Assembly: GCF_004193775.1 (NCBI RefSeq)
Contig: NC_041019.1
Coordinates: 40,010,966 to 40,074,965 of the forward strand
DNA: 64,000 nt
DNA from: Glycine soja
Lineage: Eukaryota; Streptophyta; Magnoliopsida; Fabales; Fabaceae
Direction: 5' to 3'
The notes under the pieces are model-generated. The model was not told the DNA's origin, ran no database searches, and saw nothing but the letters and a program-made list of their open reading frames with translations. A program made the translations under genes and the position numbers. This document shows positions 33,940 through 45,751 of this stretch, in pieces. Each line of letters opens with the position of its first letter. Within the stretch, counting starts at the first letter, position 1.

Positions 33940-33985
33940 TCATTTTCTTTCCATTTTCTCTATATAAAGAGCCTCAGATCTCAAT
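33940..33985 (+). promoter_or_regulatory. Candidate viral pregenomic promoter
   Basis: TCTATATAAAGAGCC at about 33959-33973 lies about 430 bases after the last viral frame and before a coding-poor leader, the place where caulimovirids have their pregenomic RNA promoter. Activity is not implied. Confidence 0.6.
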
Positions 33986-34560
33986 TGTAAACATGCTAGA
34001 CGGATACTAGAAAAACTAGTAAGAGAAATAGAAAGAAAAAGTTTGTAATAGTGTCTTAAGCAATAATATTCAGCTTCTTTTCAGATCTCCCCCCTTGATT
34101 TTTCTATCAATCTGTAAGTATGATATCCACCATGTCTAGCTAAATTCTTCGAAGGCACACTCAAGGGACCTTAGTTATCTTCATTTAGAAAATGCGAATA
34201 TGATTTAGAACTCAGATGTTTACTTTACTTTTGAATTTTTTTTGTTTTTTTTTAAAACCTGGGATTTGTAAGTCTGCAAAGGTGTGCCCTTGATATCTGT
34301 TTTTGAAAAGCAATGGAAGTCCTTTATGGTTAGACTGGTGCTTGACGGAAAATAAGATCATCGTAAGACCCAAAGAGTGTGGGATGGTAAGGATCTTCAG
34401 TACTCGACTTAATATCAAAAAACCGATAAGGATCTTCTATGTTTTCCTAAAAAAAATGGTAACATTTTGGTAGGATTTTGGCAGAGCCTTATCCATATTG
34501 ATATTGGGTCAAAACTTTAGTATAAAATAATTCTAAAGTGCTTATCGTGTTCATTGATAT
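33986..34560 (+). other. Viral leader-like sequence
   Basis: Non-coding stretch after the promoter, without the primer-binding site expected at its end. Its right border with host DNA is near 34560-34585. Confidence 0.45.
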
Positions 34561-34579
34561 CGTGCTCATTGATATTAGG

Positions 34580-34840
34580 ATTTTGCTCTCTAACTTTTGC
34601 CATGTCAACGTGTCAGGCCAACTTTATGTTAATCAATTAATGGACAAATGTGAAAAGGTAAAATTCTTAAGTTTGTTTATGTTAGTCAATTAATGGATAA
34701 ACGTGGAAAGGTAAAATTTATAAATTTTTTAAAAGTTAGAGGTAAAATGTATTAAAATAATTTGTTTGGATAAAATTTGTTAAAGAATAAAAATAAAAAC
34801 ATAGTGATAAAAAGTATAATTATACCTTAAAAGTAAAGTG
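34580..34840. mobile_element. Right part of the split foldback repeat
   Basis: Contains the second copy of the 94-bp stretch (34586-34679), followed by a further partial tandem copy around 34680-34730, then the inverted terminal-like sequence ending near 34840. Confidence 0.5.
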
Positions 34841-35450
34841 GCTCATGACTTTTTAATTTTTCTAAATTTATTTCAATAAGTTTTGCGATTAAATTTATCA
34901 ACATAAAATTATAAAAATGATTTTTATTGAATAAAATACATATGATATGTTCTCATTTTAGAAGCTTTAATCTAAATGCTTATCAAAGTGTGTCTAGATT
35001 AGAGCCTGTAAATTTTATTTTTAATTAATTCAATTTTACAAATTATTTTTTGGTCAAAATTGAAGTAGTTAACTGGTAACATGATTTATGTTTAACTAAT
35101 TTTATATCAAACATGATTTTCACCATAAATTTGATATAAGTGTTCTATGTGTTTCATTCTATGTCTTTGCAATCATGTGTGTTTGGTCATGCATTAAGGA
35201 TGTGGTTTTTACGTCTTAACCATAGCAACTTTAACTTTTATATCATTTAGGTTATGTTTGTTTTACCCTTTTATTCCATGGGCATGTGTTCCAAAGCACT
35301 GTTTTATGAGAGACAACAATTTGTTTTGTCTCCTTGAACGTTTGTTTGCGGGATATTGAAAAGAAAAACAAACACACTCAATTATGGATAGATTATGTTT
35401 TTTGATCCAGAACTTTTTGCTATTTTTGGTTCTTAAATTTTTTGACAACC
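34841..35450. other. Intergenic, no gene seen
   Basis: AT-rich sequence without recognisable coding or structural RNA content. Confidence 0.5.
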
Positions 35451-35830
35451 AGTCAACGAGAACTGTCTTAATATTTCATCCAATTGAGTCAACTCCAAAG
35501 CCATTCCCAAACCCGCACTGGCATTGCCTTCATAGTGGCGAAATTAGGTTTCGCCCAAACACAACACGAGCTCGAAGTTCAAACAAAGCGAATCCAAAAC
35601 CTTAGAGAAGCCTTGGCGAAAACGGAAAAAGCAATTTACTTTGGAATCGACATCAATCACTCGGAGCTTCTCCTTTAGAGTACTTTAAGCGGCAAGCATC
35701 ACGATTTCATGGCGGAACGTTGAAGCCCTGTGATTGCGGTGATAATTGCAAGGGTTTCAATGGAGACTCGAGCGACACGGTAACAAGATGATGTAGAAGA
35801 AGGGGAGAGAAGGGGGAGGGGGGGTAAGCA
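35451..35830 (+). other. GC-richer, gene-like fragment, unidentified
   Basis: Codon-like composition stands out from its surroundings. A frame at 35484-35678 encodes IAFIVAKLGFAQTQHELEV then a basic, helical stretch. It may be a piece of a captured or dead gene; I do not recognise the family. Confidence 0.3.
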
Positions 35831-36820
35831 CCCTAATGTTAGTGAAAATGAGTATTGAATCAGGTGGGACATGACATGAGTAGTAAAAATTGGGTTCGAT
35901 TGTAGCGGTTAATTTTTCAGTCAGAATTGTAATATTTTTTAGAAGTTTATTTAGACCATAAAAAACAAACCGAAGGCAAAATTCCCTTTTTTGTAGTGGG
36001 GTAGTTCACAAAACGTGACAAACTAAAATCCAAATCTCCCTGCAAAACAATGTTTGGTCTAACCTTGTTTTGAATATGATTACTTTTAAAAGAGTATACT
36101 TGTGAGAGAAAAAACTATTGAAATAAGTCTTTTTTTTTACTCAAATGAAGTTGGTTAAATAAACTTTTAAACTAGTTTAATAAATTATAAATTAGCTTAA
36201 AAACTTACTAAAGTACTCATTTTAAAAGTGGGTTCATATGTATAAAATGCTAACATGTAAGTCTAAGATGGTGTCTGCACAAATTTTATAATACCATTGG
36301 TTATAATAATATTATAAATATAATAGCATGATGATTGCTTAAAAAAATATAATTGCATGATGATTTTTTTACATTAATATTTATTTTTAATTTTTTAATT
36401 ACTTAATTAAGCCCCAAATTATTTACATAACTAATCTCCTTTATTGTTCACTGTGCTGAATTTGATTTGGCAGGACCCAATTTCACAGTTCACACTGTAT
36501 TTTTTTTTATTATAAGAAAACCGTTGGGAATTCGGTCCCCCGACCAGAATTTGAATGTTTTTTATGTTTTTTTTAATTTTTAAATTAATATTAATTTTGT
36601 ATTTAATTTTTAACATATATAAAATATATTTTTGTTTATTATTTGTACTAAATTTGTTATGGTGATGTGTAGTTTAAGTTGTATTTTTAGTGTGTTAATT
36701 GTTAAGTTTGAGTTAATTTAGTATTTTAAACATCCAAATTGGCTGTTGCAGGAGGTCCTTTGTTGTTTGATTTTGAGTGAGTGAATGAGTTTTTTAATTT
36801 GAACTTTATCTGAGTTTCAT
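35831..36820. other. Intergenic, no gene seen
   Basis: AT-rich DNA with long A/T runs. Confidence 0.5.
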
Positions 36821-37300
36821 AGTTTGCATGTTACTGAATTCAATGGTACTAATTTTGCGTCTTGAATGTGTTAAAAAGGTTCAAAATCGTTTCTAAAAAC
36901 TGAAAAAATCACTTTTGAATGGAAAAAGGTTGAACATGTGGGTAACTCATCACCCAATTTTCACCTTGATAGTTTGGTTTTTTTGCTTCCACTTTAATAG
37001 AGTTGCTTAGTTTGCATGTCAATGCATCCCAACGGTACCTATTTGGTGTCTTGAATAAGTGTTAAAATAGTTCAAAATTATTCCCGAAAACTGAAAAAAA
37101 AAACTTTTAAATATAATGGAAAAAAGTTGAACATGTCGGTAACTTACTATCCGATTTTCACCTCAATAATTTGGTTTTGTTGCTTTCACCTTAGTAGAGT
37201 TGCTTAATTTGCATTCCAATGAATCCAACGATACCAATTTCGTGTCTTAAAACATTGTAAAAATAGTTCAAAATCACGTCAATACTGAAAAATGATAATA
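36821..37300. repeat. Tandem repeat, unit about 190 bp, 2.5 copies
   Basis: Units start at 36821, 37009 and about 37206, each with TTTGCAT, a CAA(C)G(G/A)TACC-like stretch, GTGTCTT, GTTCAAAAT and, in the first two, GTTGAACATGT and a TTCACCT segment. Divergence is about one base in six by eye. Confidence 0.8.
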
Positions 37301-37967
37301 TCGTAAGTAAATCCAAAATTATATCTTGTTGTAATACCATACTCCTGCAAGATCCGAGCACCCGCTTAATCTTGCATTCAATGCAGACACAGAAGATAAG
37401 TCGTGATTGAAGTGTATGTACAACAATACTGTGCCCCTTGTCCAGCTGGGATTCATCTGAGCCACAAAAGCAAACTTAGAAAACAAAAAGAAAGTCCACT
37501 TATATGAATTGGTTGTCAGCAACTGAGGTATAGTATATATATTACTACGGTTCATATACGGATGCATGGCTTCACGTAAGTTGGCTAATATAGGTTCAAA
37601 GGGAAATTTTCAGCCATTACCAAATGTTATGGCAGATGCTAGTTAGACCTACTCCAACTATCAAATAAGAAGGAAGATATTTGGTAGAGTGAAAATAGAG
37701 AGGGAGATAAAGGAATAGAGTGAGAATATAAGAGATTACTAATTGTTTGGTAGAGTGAAATTATAAGAAAATATTCAAAAATTTTGGTTGAACTCAAAAA
37801 AAAAATATTCTATCCAAGTGAGCAAGGAATTGCACAGAAGTATGAATAAAACCTGCAACAACCATTATCCAGCCCATGATAATCGATTAAATTAAAGCAT
37901 GAAGGAAGTTCCCCTTCCCCGTTTTCAAATTATAATATTATAATTAAAATAATATTACTATAAGGGT
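37301..37967. other. Intergenic, weak open frame
   Basis: The minus-strand frame 37567-37319 has mixed composition and no recognised domain. The rest is AT-rich. Confidence 0.35.
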
Positions 37968-38312
37968 TAAATATGTTTTTATCTTTAATAAATATTTGAT
38001 TTTTGTATTTGTGAGTCTCTGTTAAAAAATTAATTTTAATTTTGGCCTTTTACACTTTTTGTAGTCTCTGATAAATTAATGGGTTTTGTATGTTTTTGAT
38101 AAATTATTTTATTTGTAATTAGTCGAGACTAAAACACAATTCATTAATTTATCAGAGAGTAAATACAAAATTATCTATTTTTTCAATGATTAAAACAAAA
38201 TATCAAAAATAAAAAATAAAATAGTTATTTTATTAGGAACTTAGCACAAAATAAAAATTTATTAGTAGACAAACACAAAAGTTGAGTATTTATTAGAAAT
38301 AAAATTATATTG
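37968..38312. mobile_element. Degenerate foldback MITE
   Basis: The left side (GGTTAAATATGTTTTTATCT then TTAATAAATATTTGATTTTTG) and the right side (CAAAAGTTGAGTATTTATTAGAAATAAAAT) are imperfect reverse complements, as are inner parts around REPEATS of CTGATAAATTAATGGG and CATTAATTTATCAGAG near 38070 and 38145. This is typical of plant MITEs beginning GGGTTAAATATG. Confidence 0.6.
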
Positions 38313-39490
38313 GCAAGTCATTATAATTAATTTTTACTAGCTAAAAAACTTATTTATCAACTTGTTTGTTTGTTCGATCAATAATTTCTTTTAATAATTT
38401 CTAATGTTTCTCAAAGTGAATATTTTAGTTTCAAATTTTTTATATTTTATTCTATTTTTATCCTTAAAATCTTTTTTAAAATTTATTATAATCTTTTTTA
38501 AATAAAATATAATTTTATTGTTTTTTTTTTCATTCATTCCTCTTACACTTTTTATATTACACTACTTGTTTTAACCATTGTATTATTTATAATATTTAAT
38601 TTATTTTTTCAACATTATGCTTCACAAAATTGATAATAATATGTTAGATTTATTTTGTTTTCTCATTTTTTGAATAATTTAATATTAGACTATTTATTTT
38701 AACTATTACGCTGATTAACACAATAAAAATATAATATCTACTTAGGTGTTTTTTTTAAGATATCGATGCAGTAAAAAAAGTATTTTTTTACTTTATTTTA
38801 TAAATTATTAAAAATATTTTAAGATATATTATAAGATTAATAGTATAATACATATTATGAAAATTAATATGATAATTAAAAATAAAAATGTAATTGAAAA
38901 TATTTTATCCATAAATAAAAATTACAAGAGTTTAAAATGAAAACTAAAATTATAACACCTCAAAAAATATTTTTAATCATAAAATAAAAATTGAAATTTA
39001 TATTAAAATATCATATTAATGTTCATTTCTATTATTTTATATTTGTTAGCTACTTCAATCTATAGTTTTAATCACTTAAGATTTAATAAACTAGCTTAAA
39101 AAGCTTTTAGTTATTAGTTAACTTTTTAGTTTTTAACTAACTTTTTAACTTTGAGTTATTTTTAACTTGTTTTTATTGAACATAGTCTAATAATAAAATT
39201 AAATAGTAATAATGAGAATATATTTTTATACAATATTAGTATGGTTTAATATTGACTCTTAAGCTTATAAGAAAAAGGAAGAAATGTAATTTTGATTTCT
39301 GATATGAAATTTTGGTTTTAATTTAATATTGTAAGTTTAAAAGGTTTTATTTTGGTTTTCAAGATTTGTAGTCTTCATGTGTGTTGTTTATTGTTGTATT
39401 ACTATGTGTTTGCAAATAGTTGTATTAAGTTTGTGATTTTCGTTGTTGCTAATTTCTTATTTTTATAATAAAAATAGTTGTGATATTTAA
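38313..39490. other. Intergenic, no gene seen
   Basis: Very AT-rich DNA with no structure I can support. Confidence 0.5.
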
Positions 39491-39493
39491 AAA

Positions 39494-39862
39494 ATGTTTT
39501 GCATTAGGGAATCTTTTGCTTTACATCAAGATGATAGGAAATCCGATGCTTTCGTCAGTGCATCAGGGAATCCCTTGATTTGGGTCAGGGTGTTAAAGAA
39601 TCCAATGTTTTACGTCAAGGCATTAGAAAATCCTTTGCTTTACGTTAATCTGATGCTTTATGTCAGGGTGTTAGCGAATCTAATGCTTTATGTTAGTGCA
39701 TCAGGGAATCCTTTGTTTTGCGTCAGGTCATTAGGAAATCCAATGCTTTACGTCAAGGCTTTAGGGAATCCTTTGCTTTGCGTTAGGAAATTCGATGTTT
39801 TACGTTAGTGCATTTGGGAATCCTTTTCTTTGCGTCAAGGTGTCAGGGAATCCAATGCTTTA
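39494..39862 (+). repeat. 30-bp minisatellite, about 12 units
   Basis: Imperfect tandem units of 29-31 bp resembling GGGAATCCTTTGCTTTGCGT followed by CAGG and a short variable part. Most unit lengths keep a reading frame, so 39494-39808 is open and encodes a ten-residue repeat of the form A-x-G-N-P-L-x-Y-V-R. Low-complexity content and no homology suggest a non-coding minisatellite rather than a gene. Confidence 0.85.
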
Positions 39863-40059
39863 ATTAACAATCTAAAACGAATGATTCATATGGTATATGA
39901 AAAATGAACGGTTCACATGACGTCTAAGATTTTTGCTATATATACAAGGTGTATTCACCTTCATTTACACATTCGCACAACACTTTCTTTCTCAATTAAT
40001 TACTTCCAACTCTGCAAACACAATACACAACATGTCTTCCTCACCCATCCATTGATTAG

Positions 40060-42600
40060 TGCACTACAATGGTCAAATAATCAAATCAAATGAAGGGGAT
40101 ACATTTGAATTCCCCAACCCAGTGTTCTTTACGTCAAAGCGAGACATCACACTTGAAGCCTTTGAAAAGGAGAATTCACCAAAAGGTCATACTTCAACCA
40201 CATGACCGAATCAGTGATATCTCATTAGAATACCCCCAACTAGTTGGATGCGGAATGCTCAAGTTTACGTCAGTAAAAGTTGTTGACGATGATGACGTTA
40301 AAGGTATGGTTGTTGTTATTCGCCAACATTAGATTCTTTCAACCATTGAATTGTATGCAAACATTGTGCTAAAAATGCTTTCCATCCCAATTCCTCAGCC
40401 AATACGTCATGAACCCCATTATTATTCATATCCCCAATCCAGTTATTCACATGTATTCGATGCAACCCCATCATATACTCATGTTGATTTCTACTAGCCG
40501 ACATTAGATTTAACCCAATGACAAGAACATGAATGACAATCAACCACATCTTCTTTTACACAACTTCTTTCCACACCATTTTCCATAAATTTGTTAGCCT
40601 AACAATAATTTGTCTTACTGAGGATTAACCCCATGCATACTAAAGAACTCCTAAAGCAAAGCTTATCCCACCAACTCAACCAAATGAGCCTGAATTTGTA
40701 GAGTTTGGCTTACCTAACAAAGAACTTGGTCCCTTTAGTGATGATGAAGATAAAATTTTATGCAACCAACCCCATGAAGAACGTGATGAAGAGGCTGATC
40801 TTATACCTTCATCAACAACTGCACCAACATACTACATTGCAGCACACATGCATAATGTTGACTTTAAATCTAATTTCCAAGATTTTGAATACGGTCATAC
40901 GTTGGATCGTGAAGATGTTCAACATTCGATGGGAACCCTCTTTGAAGGGATGTGCTTTGAAATCAAAGAAGAAGTTCAACATGTTTTGCAACAATATCAT
41001 GTGAACAAATGAGTTAATTACAATACCAAATTGTCAAATTCAACAAAGCTAATTGTCAAATGTGATGACGATGGATGTGCTTGGACGTACAAAACAGCAT
41101 ACATCCTAGCAAGTAAGAAATGGGAAATTAGAAAGCTCCATGAACCCCATACATGCTCAAATCCTGCCATATCACAAGGTCATGTAAAATTATCTTATAT
41201 GCTCATCAGTAAAAGTATCCGCATGTTGATCAACAACTATAGATCAACTTCAGTGCCAACCTTGATAGCACATGTCAAAAGCACTAAAGGATACACTATG
41301 ATGTATAGGAAAACATGGTTGGCAAAGCAAAAAACCATTGAAAACATCTATGACAACTGAAAAAAATTGTACCACGATTTACCAAGATTGTTGCAAGCTA
41401 TGTAGACATATCTTCTTGGTATGGTTGTAGAGAATGAAACACTACCAATGCCCACCAATCAAGGTCATATGGTAGAGGGTGTCGTAAAATTCCATTTTCT
41501 TTCAAAAGGTTTCAATATTGCAAGCCCGTTGTTCAGGTCGATGGAACTTAGTTGTCCCAAAAGTACAAAGGGACTTTCCTTGTGGCAGTTGCACAGGATG
41601 GGAACAAAAAAAAATCCTTCTAATAGGATTCATCATTGTCGAGGATGAAACAATGAAAACTTGGTTCTTCTTCCTCAATAGTTTGAAAAGGCATGTCACA
41701 CCATAAAATGGTCTTTGCTTGATTTTAGACAAACACAAGTCAATCAAAAGTGTCTACTCAAGACGAGATAGTGGGTGAACACTAGAAAATTCTGGGCATG
41801 TATTATGCATTCGACACATTAAACAAAATTACATAAGGAAGTAAAAAATAATGACATAACAAACCTGATTATTAATATGGGTGAGTGCCAAACTTGTTTC
41901 TCTTCATAGTAAATATCACTTAATTTTGTATTATTCATAATATTGAAATTGTATGTTTTTAACTACTCAACATATGCAAGGGTGGAGTCTACTTTCAACT
42001 ACTACTAAGAAAAATTGAGGGAGAAAGTAGATAGTGAACGAGCCATTAATTGGCTTAACCAAATTCCACAAGAATGGACTCTCACATGGGATGTAGGCCG
42101 ACGATGGGGACACATGAACATCAATCTTGTTATGTCAATTAAATCAATACTCAAGAAAACAAGAAATTTTCCACTAAGTGTGTTGGTCGTCAAATCGACC
42201 TATCAAAGGTGTAATAACTTATTCAACCAAAGAGGGAGTGAAATCATAGCAATGACTAGATTTGGCCATGTTTATACAAAAATATTGAACAAGGCTATGG
42301 AAGATGCACAAAGAAAGACCAACACTCACCATGTTCTTGAATTTGATTGATGCGATACATGATTTTTAGTGCAAGAGACAATTAACCTAAGAGAGGTCTA
42401 ATCAGTTGGAAATTTCACGGTTAGGCTAGATCAAAGGTGGTGCAATTGCGGTAAATTCCAAAAGGTACACATGTCTTGTTCGTATGTTGTTGCTACTTGT
42501 AAACATGTTCACCACGAGTATAAGGATTACATAGATCATGTGTACACGTTGAAAAGTGTCTCCAATGTATACAAAGGATTGTTTGTCAAATTGCGCAATT
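40060..42600 (+). pseudogene. MULE (MuDR-type) transposase, broken
   Basis: Pieces of a Mutator-like transposase in order. N-terminal segment at 40060-40330 (GDTFEFPNPVFF, GCGMLKFTSVKVVDDDD). Acidic linker and MuDR DNA-binding domain at 40690-41330 (GMCFEIKEEVQHVLQQYHV, KLIVKCDDDGCAWTY, WEIRKLHEPHTC). MULE catalytic-region remains at 41400-41750 (NQGHMVEGVVKFH, GWEQKKILLIGFIIVEDETM). C-terminal segment at 42015-42350, and a SWIM zinc finger near 42430-42520 (CNCGKF, then CSYVVATCKHVHH). Stops at about 41010, 41358 and 41703 and several frameshifts inactivate it. Terminal inverted repeats were not found by eye. Confidence 0.85.
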
Positions 42601-42609
42601 AAGCGTATT

Positions 42610-43412
42610 GACCACAATGTCACGAACTACCTATTTGACTCGACCAGAAAATGTTAAGAAATTCTAAAAGTCGTCCAGTATCCTTTCCTTTACACACCGA
42701 AATGAATATGAGAGACCCAAGTCAGCCAAAAAAATGTTTTGTGTCGCAACCCATATCATTCAAAAAACAAATACCATCATCGTGTTGGAAGTTCAAGCCA
42801 ACAACATTAAAAATAAAATTGTCGTATTTTTTGTAATTCTATTATATTTCATGTTAACTTAAATCCATTTTTAGTTCAAGTAAATTTGTGGGTTAAAATT
42901 TTTTTATTAACAACAAATTAATTCTTCTGTTTTAGAAAGAGATAAAAAAATACAAAGGAATAACTAATAAAAGACAAAAAATAATTACAAAACAAAAACA
43001 AAAACAAAAAAATTATCAATTTAAAAAATTCGCGTTAAGAAATCAGTTCTCAAAGAACTGAGAACCAATTTGGGGGAAATCAATTTCATACCGTGAACAG
43101 GAATATGTATTATTTGGATAAATAGTTTGAGAGTTGTATTATTTGGATAATTTTTTTTATTATTGGGGTAAAAGACCCACATGCCTGTAGAGGGAAAAAA
43201 AAGAAAAAAAAAACAAGAAGTACAATCAGAAACAAGTACTGAGATTAACTACAAACAGAAGCATCAATATATGAAATTTTAAACATAGATATAGCTTGAA
43301 ATGCTAATTAAAACAAAGAAACCAATCCACCAATTTCCAAAGATAATCAATGGGTTCCTAAACCCATCGTCTAAGACTTGCACATAGAATTTGTTAACAT
43401 AAGCATTCATCG
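42610..43412. other. Intergenic, no gene seen
   Basis: Decayed MULE tail to about 42840, then AT-rich DNA and A-runs. The part next to 43412 would be downstream of the minus-strand kinase relic. Confidence 0.5.
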
Positions 43413-45751
43413 TTATGCATCACTTTCATAGCTTTGAAGCATCTCAATCACTTGCTTCATGGTAGGCCTAACATCTTTGTCTTCCTCAACACAGTCGAAA
43501 GCAACTGTAGCCAAAATTTCCATCTTATTCACATCACAACTTGGTTCAATTGAAGGATCTAATATTTGCTCTATCCAAGATGTTCTCCTCTTTTTCTCTC
43601 TCACCCATGTTACCAGCCTACCATCGTGTGGCTCTGTTCCATCAACCGTTTCAATGTCCATTGTTGGACTTTTTCCAGTTATCATCTCCAAGAGAACAAT
43701 TCCAAAGCTGGAAACATCAACCTTTGAGGTGATTGGTAAAGTGTAAATCCACTCAGGTGCCATATACCCTCTGGTTCCTCTGATCATTGAAAAGCTTGAA
43801 TTGTTATTGAGGTTATTTTTGTTAAGTAGCTTGGACAAGCCAAAATCTGCTACCTTGGGCTGATATTAGCATCAAGGAGTATGTTTTGAGGCTTTATACC
43901 CTTGCCGTTCCAAGAGAAATGTTATATCTCTTACTCCAATCAAGTTTGTTGGATGACAGATTCTCTGCCAAAAAACCATTTTCCATATACTCATACACCA
44001 ACAATCTATGCTTTCCCTCAGCACAATATCCCCACATTTCAGTCAAGTTCATGAGGTTGAGCCTTCCAATGATGCTCACTTCAGCAAGGAATTCTCCTTC
44101 TCCTTGTTTGGTATCATAGAGTCTTTCAATTGCAGCATGTCTTTGATCTGATAAAATGTCTTTGTACACAACCCCTCCTGCACCCCCTGCAATCTCTTGG
44201 CTGAACCCCTTTATCGCCTCCTTCAATTCAAAATGACTAAATTTTCTGATTCCTACTTCTGCAAGATGGAGGCCTTGCTGATCTGCACCGGACTTTTGGC
44301 GGTTCCAAATCAAGAAACTCCAAATCATGAAAAAGCAAATCAGTTCCAAAGCTCCAACAACGGTAGCAAGTCACGGAAAAAAAATCTCAAAACGATTTGC
44401 TGGCTTTCTAACATTGTCTCTGGGAAGCTTCACAGAACAAACATGATCATCTGCACTCACAGATTCTTCCTTGGAGAAGTTTTTGTTCTTAGGCAGTCTC
44501 AAGTAAATTGTTCCTTTAAATCTTTGAGAACGCCTCCCATTCAGCAGCAGTATCTTTGTATAGCAGCTATAGCCTTCGTCCCCATCATCTCTGTACTGAA
44601 ACCCTTTGCAGTTACAATCTTTTAAAGATGAATTCACACAATTCATGTAAGTACTGTTTGCAACATAATTGCGGTCATAGCCGTAAAACTCAACACCCTG
44701 CATCTCGAAAAAGGTAGACCCATTTCCATTGCAAGTAAGATCTAACATGGGTTCACACCCATAAGACCAATCACTGTGATTCTTTACTCTGTAACCTGGT
44801 AGACAGGAGCATCTTCTTTGCTTTTGAGGATCATAATTACTAGAGCTGTTAGCGCCACAGATCCCGAGAATGGTGCAAGTATCAAATATGAAATGCCATG
44901 AAACGTATCATTTCTTTAGAGCCTCATTTCTACTGTACACACGAACGTTACCATCAGAATCAAGTGTTAATCTTCTTGGCATCACCCTGCCATGATCATC
45001 CGTGGAAAAGGCATAACTATCCGAGGAATTGAAATTTCCAAGAGAATCTAACACTGCAACTCTGCTGCTGTTGTAATTAAACCTTCCAGCTTCCCAACTT
45101 CTTAGCCAAGGATGTGGCCAATATGTGCTTGAAACATCAGAACCATCATAAACAGGACGAAGAACGTTGTCATCGTCAAAGAGCAGCTTATAGAAACCAG
45201 AAGAAAGGTTAGTCTGGCTTCATGAAGACACAAGTTGTGTGTATCTAGTAAGAGGTTGACCGGGAAGAAGAGTATCGGTTGAGGAATCGAAATTTGCCAC
45301 AAATCTTTCCTTGGAGCTCACGTAACACAAGATTCCCATCATCTTGGAGATGCAACTCAACTGGGGCATGTGGTGCTGTGTTTGATGACCAAGTGATGAT
45401 TTGACCTGCATTAACCAAGACAACTTTACCACTGTTTAAGAGGGAAATCTTTGATAACTTTCCGTTAACGGGTTGTTCGCGATTCGCAATCCAAACCACG
45501 GTGTTGCTGTTGTTATGAGTGTGGGACTCGTTGAACCATATATCAAAGGAGAAGGCATTTTCACGAACTTGAGAGAAGCCAGCACAGAACATTTGATTTT
45601 GGGAAACAATAACGTCTTCTGCGTGTTTCTCCACTGAGAGGAAAGACCCCTTGTTCAGTGACAATAGGGAAGATGAACATTTGAAAGAAAGAAGCAAGAC
45701 TAGCAAAAAGAGTGAAATTGAGAAAGCCACGATGGCAAAATTGAGGTCCAA
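43413..45751 (-). pseudogene. G-type lectin receptor-like kinase (ZmPK1-like), dead copy
   Basis: An intronless-looking receptor kinase on the minus strand. Order: hydrophobic signal peptide (from 45751, FAIVAFSISLFLLVLLL), bulb-type lectin domain (WIANREQPVNGKLS, ITWSSNTAPH), S-locus/EGF-like region (CSCLPGYRVKNHSDWSYGC near 44800), PAN domain (44748-44560), membrane segment near 44340 (frameshifted), and kinase domain (44290-43420). Lesions: frameshift near 45310, TGA at 45222-45220, TGA at 44910-44908, frame changes near 44370, and loss near 43895-43900 of the part that should hold the catalytic loop with its HxD. The VAIK-type Lys reads Glu (AAIERL, 44127-44125). The glycine loop (GGAGGVVYK) and GTRGYMAPEW remain. 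Family members are plasma-membrane receptors; this copy cannot be one. Confidence 0.9.

Larger units (their letters stand above)
29500..34560. mobile_element. Endogenous caulimovirid (plant pararetrovirus) sequence, rearranged
   Basis: A fossil of a double-stranded DNA pararetrovirus. Two segments meet head to head near 30930-30960. The minus-strand segment has primer-binding site, coiled-coil frame and movement-protein-like frames. The plus-strand segment has reverse transcriptase, RNase H, inclusion-body protein (transactivator), a TATA-containing promoter and a leader. Capsid protein and protease regions were not recognised. Many stops and frameshifts show decay. Presence of a transactivator-type gene points to a caulimovirid genus that has one, but I cannot assign the genus. 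Sequence is left as found; nothing is reconstructed. Confidence 0.85.

Noticed and set aside
37319..37567. Minus-strand 82-codon frame
   Set aside because: No recognisable domain or splice context; chance frame cannot be excluded.
39494..39808. 104-codon open frame as a gene
   Set aside because: It is entirely made of minisatellite units and has no known domain, promoter or splice support.
39494..39862. Regular 30-bp repeats as a possible CRISPR array
   Set aside because: Units are directly adjacent, imperfect and have no unique spacers; the window is plant nuclear DNA.
43459..44625. Plus-strand frames across the kinase relic
   Set aside because: Shadows; the minus strand carries the recognisable kinase and PAN sequences.
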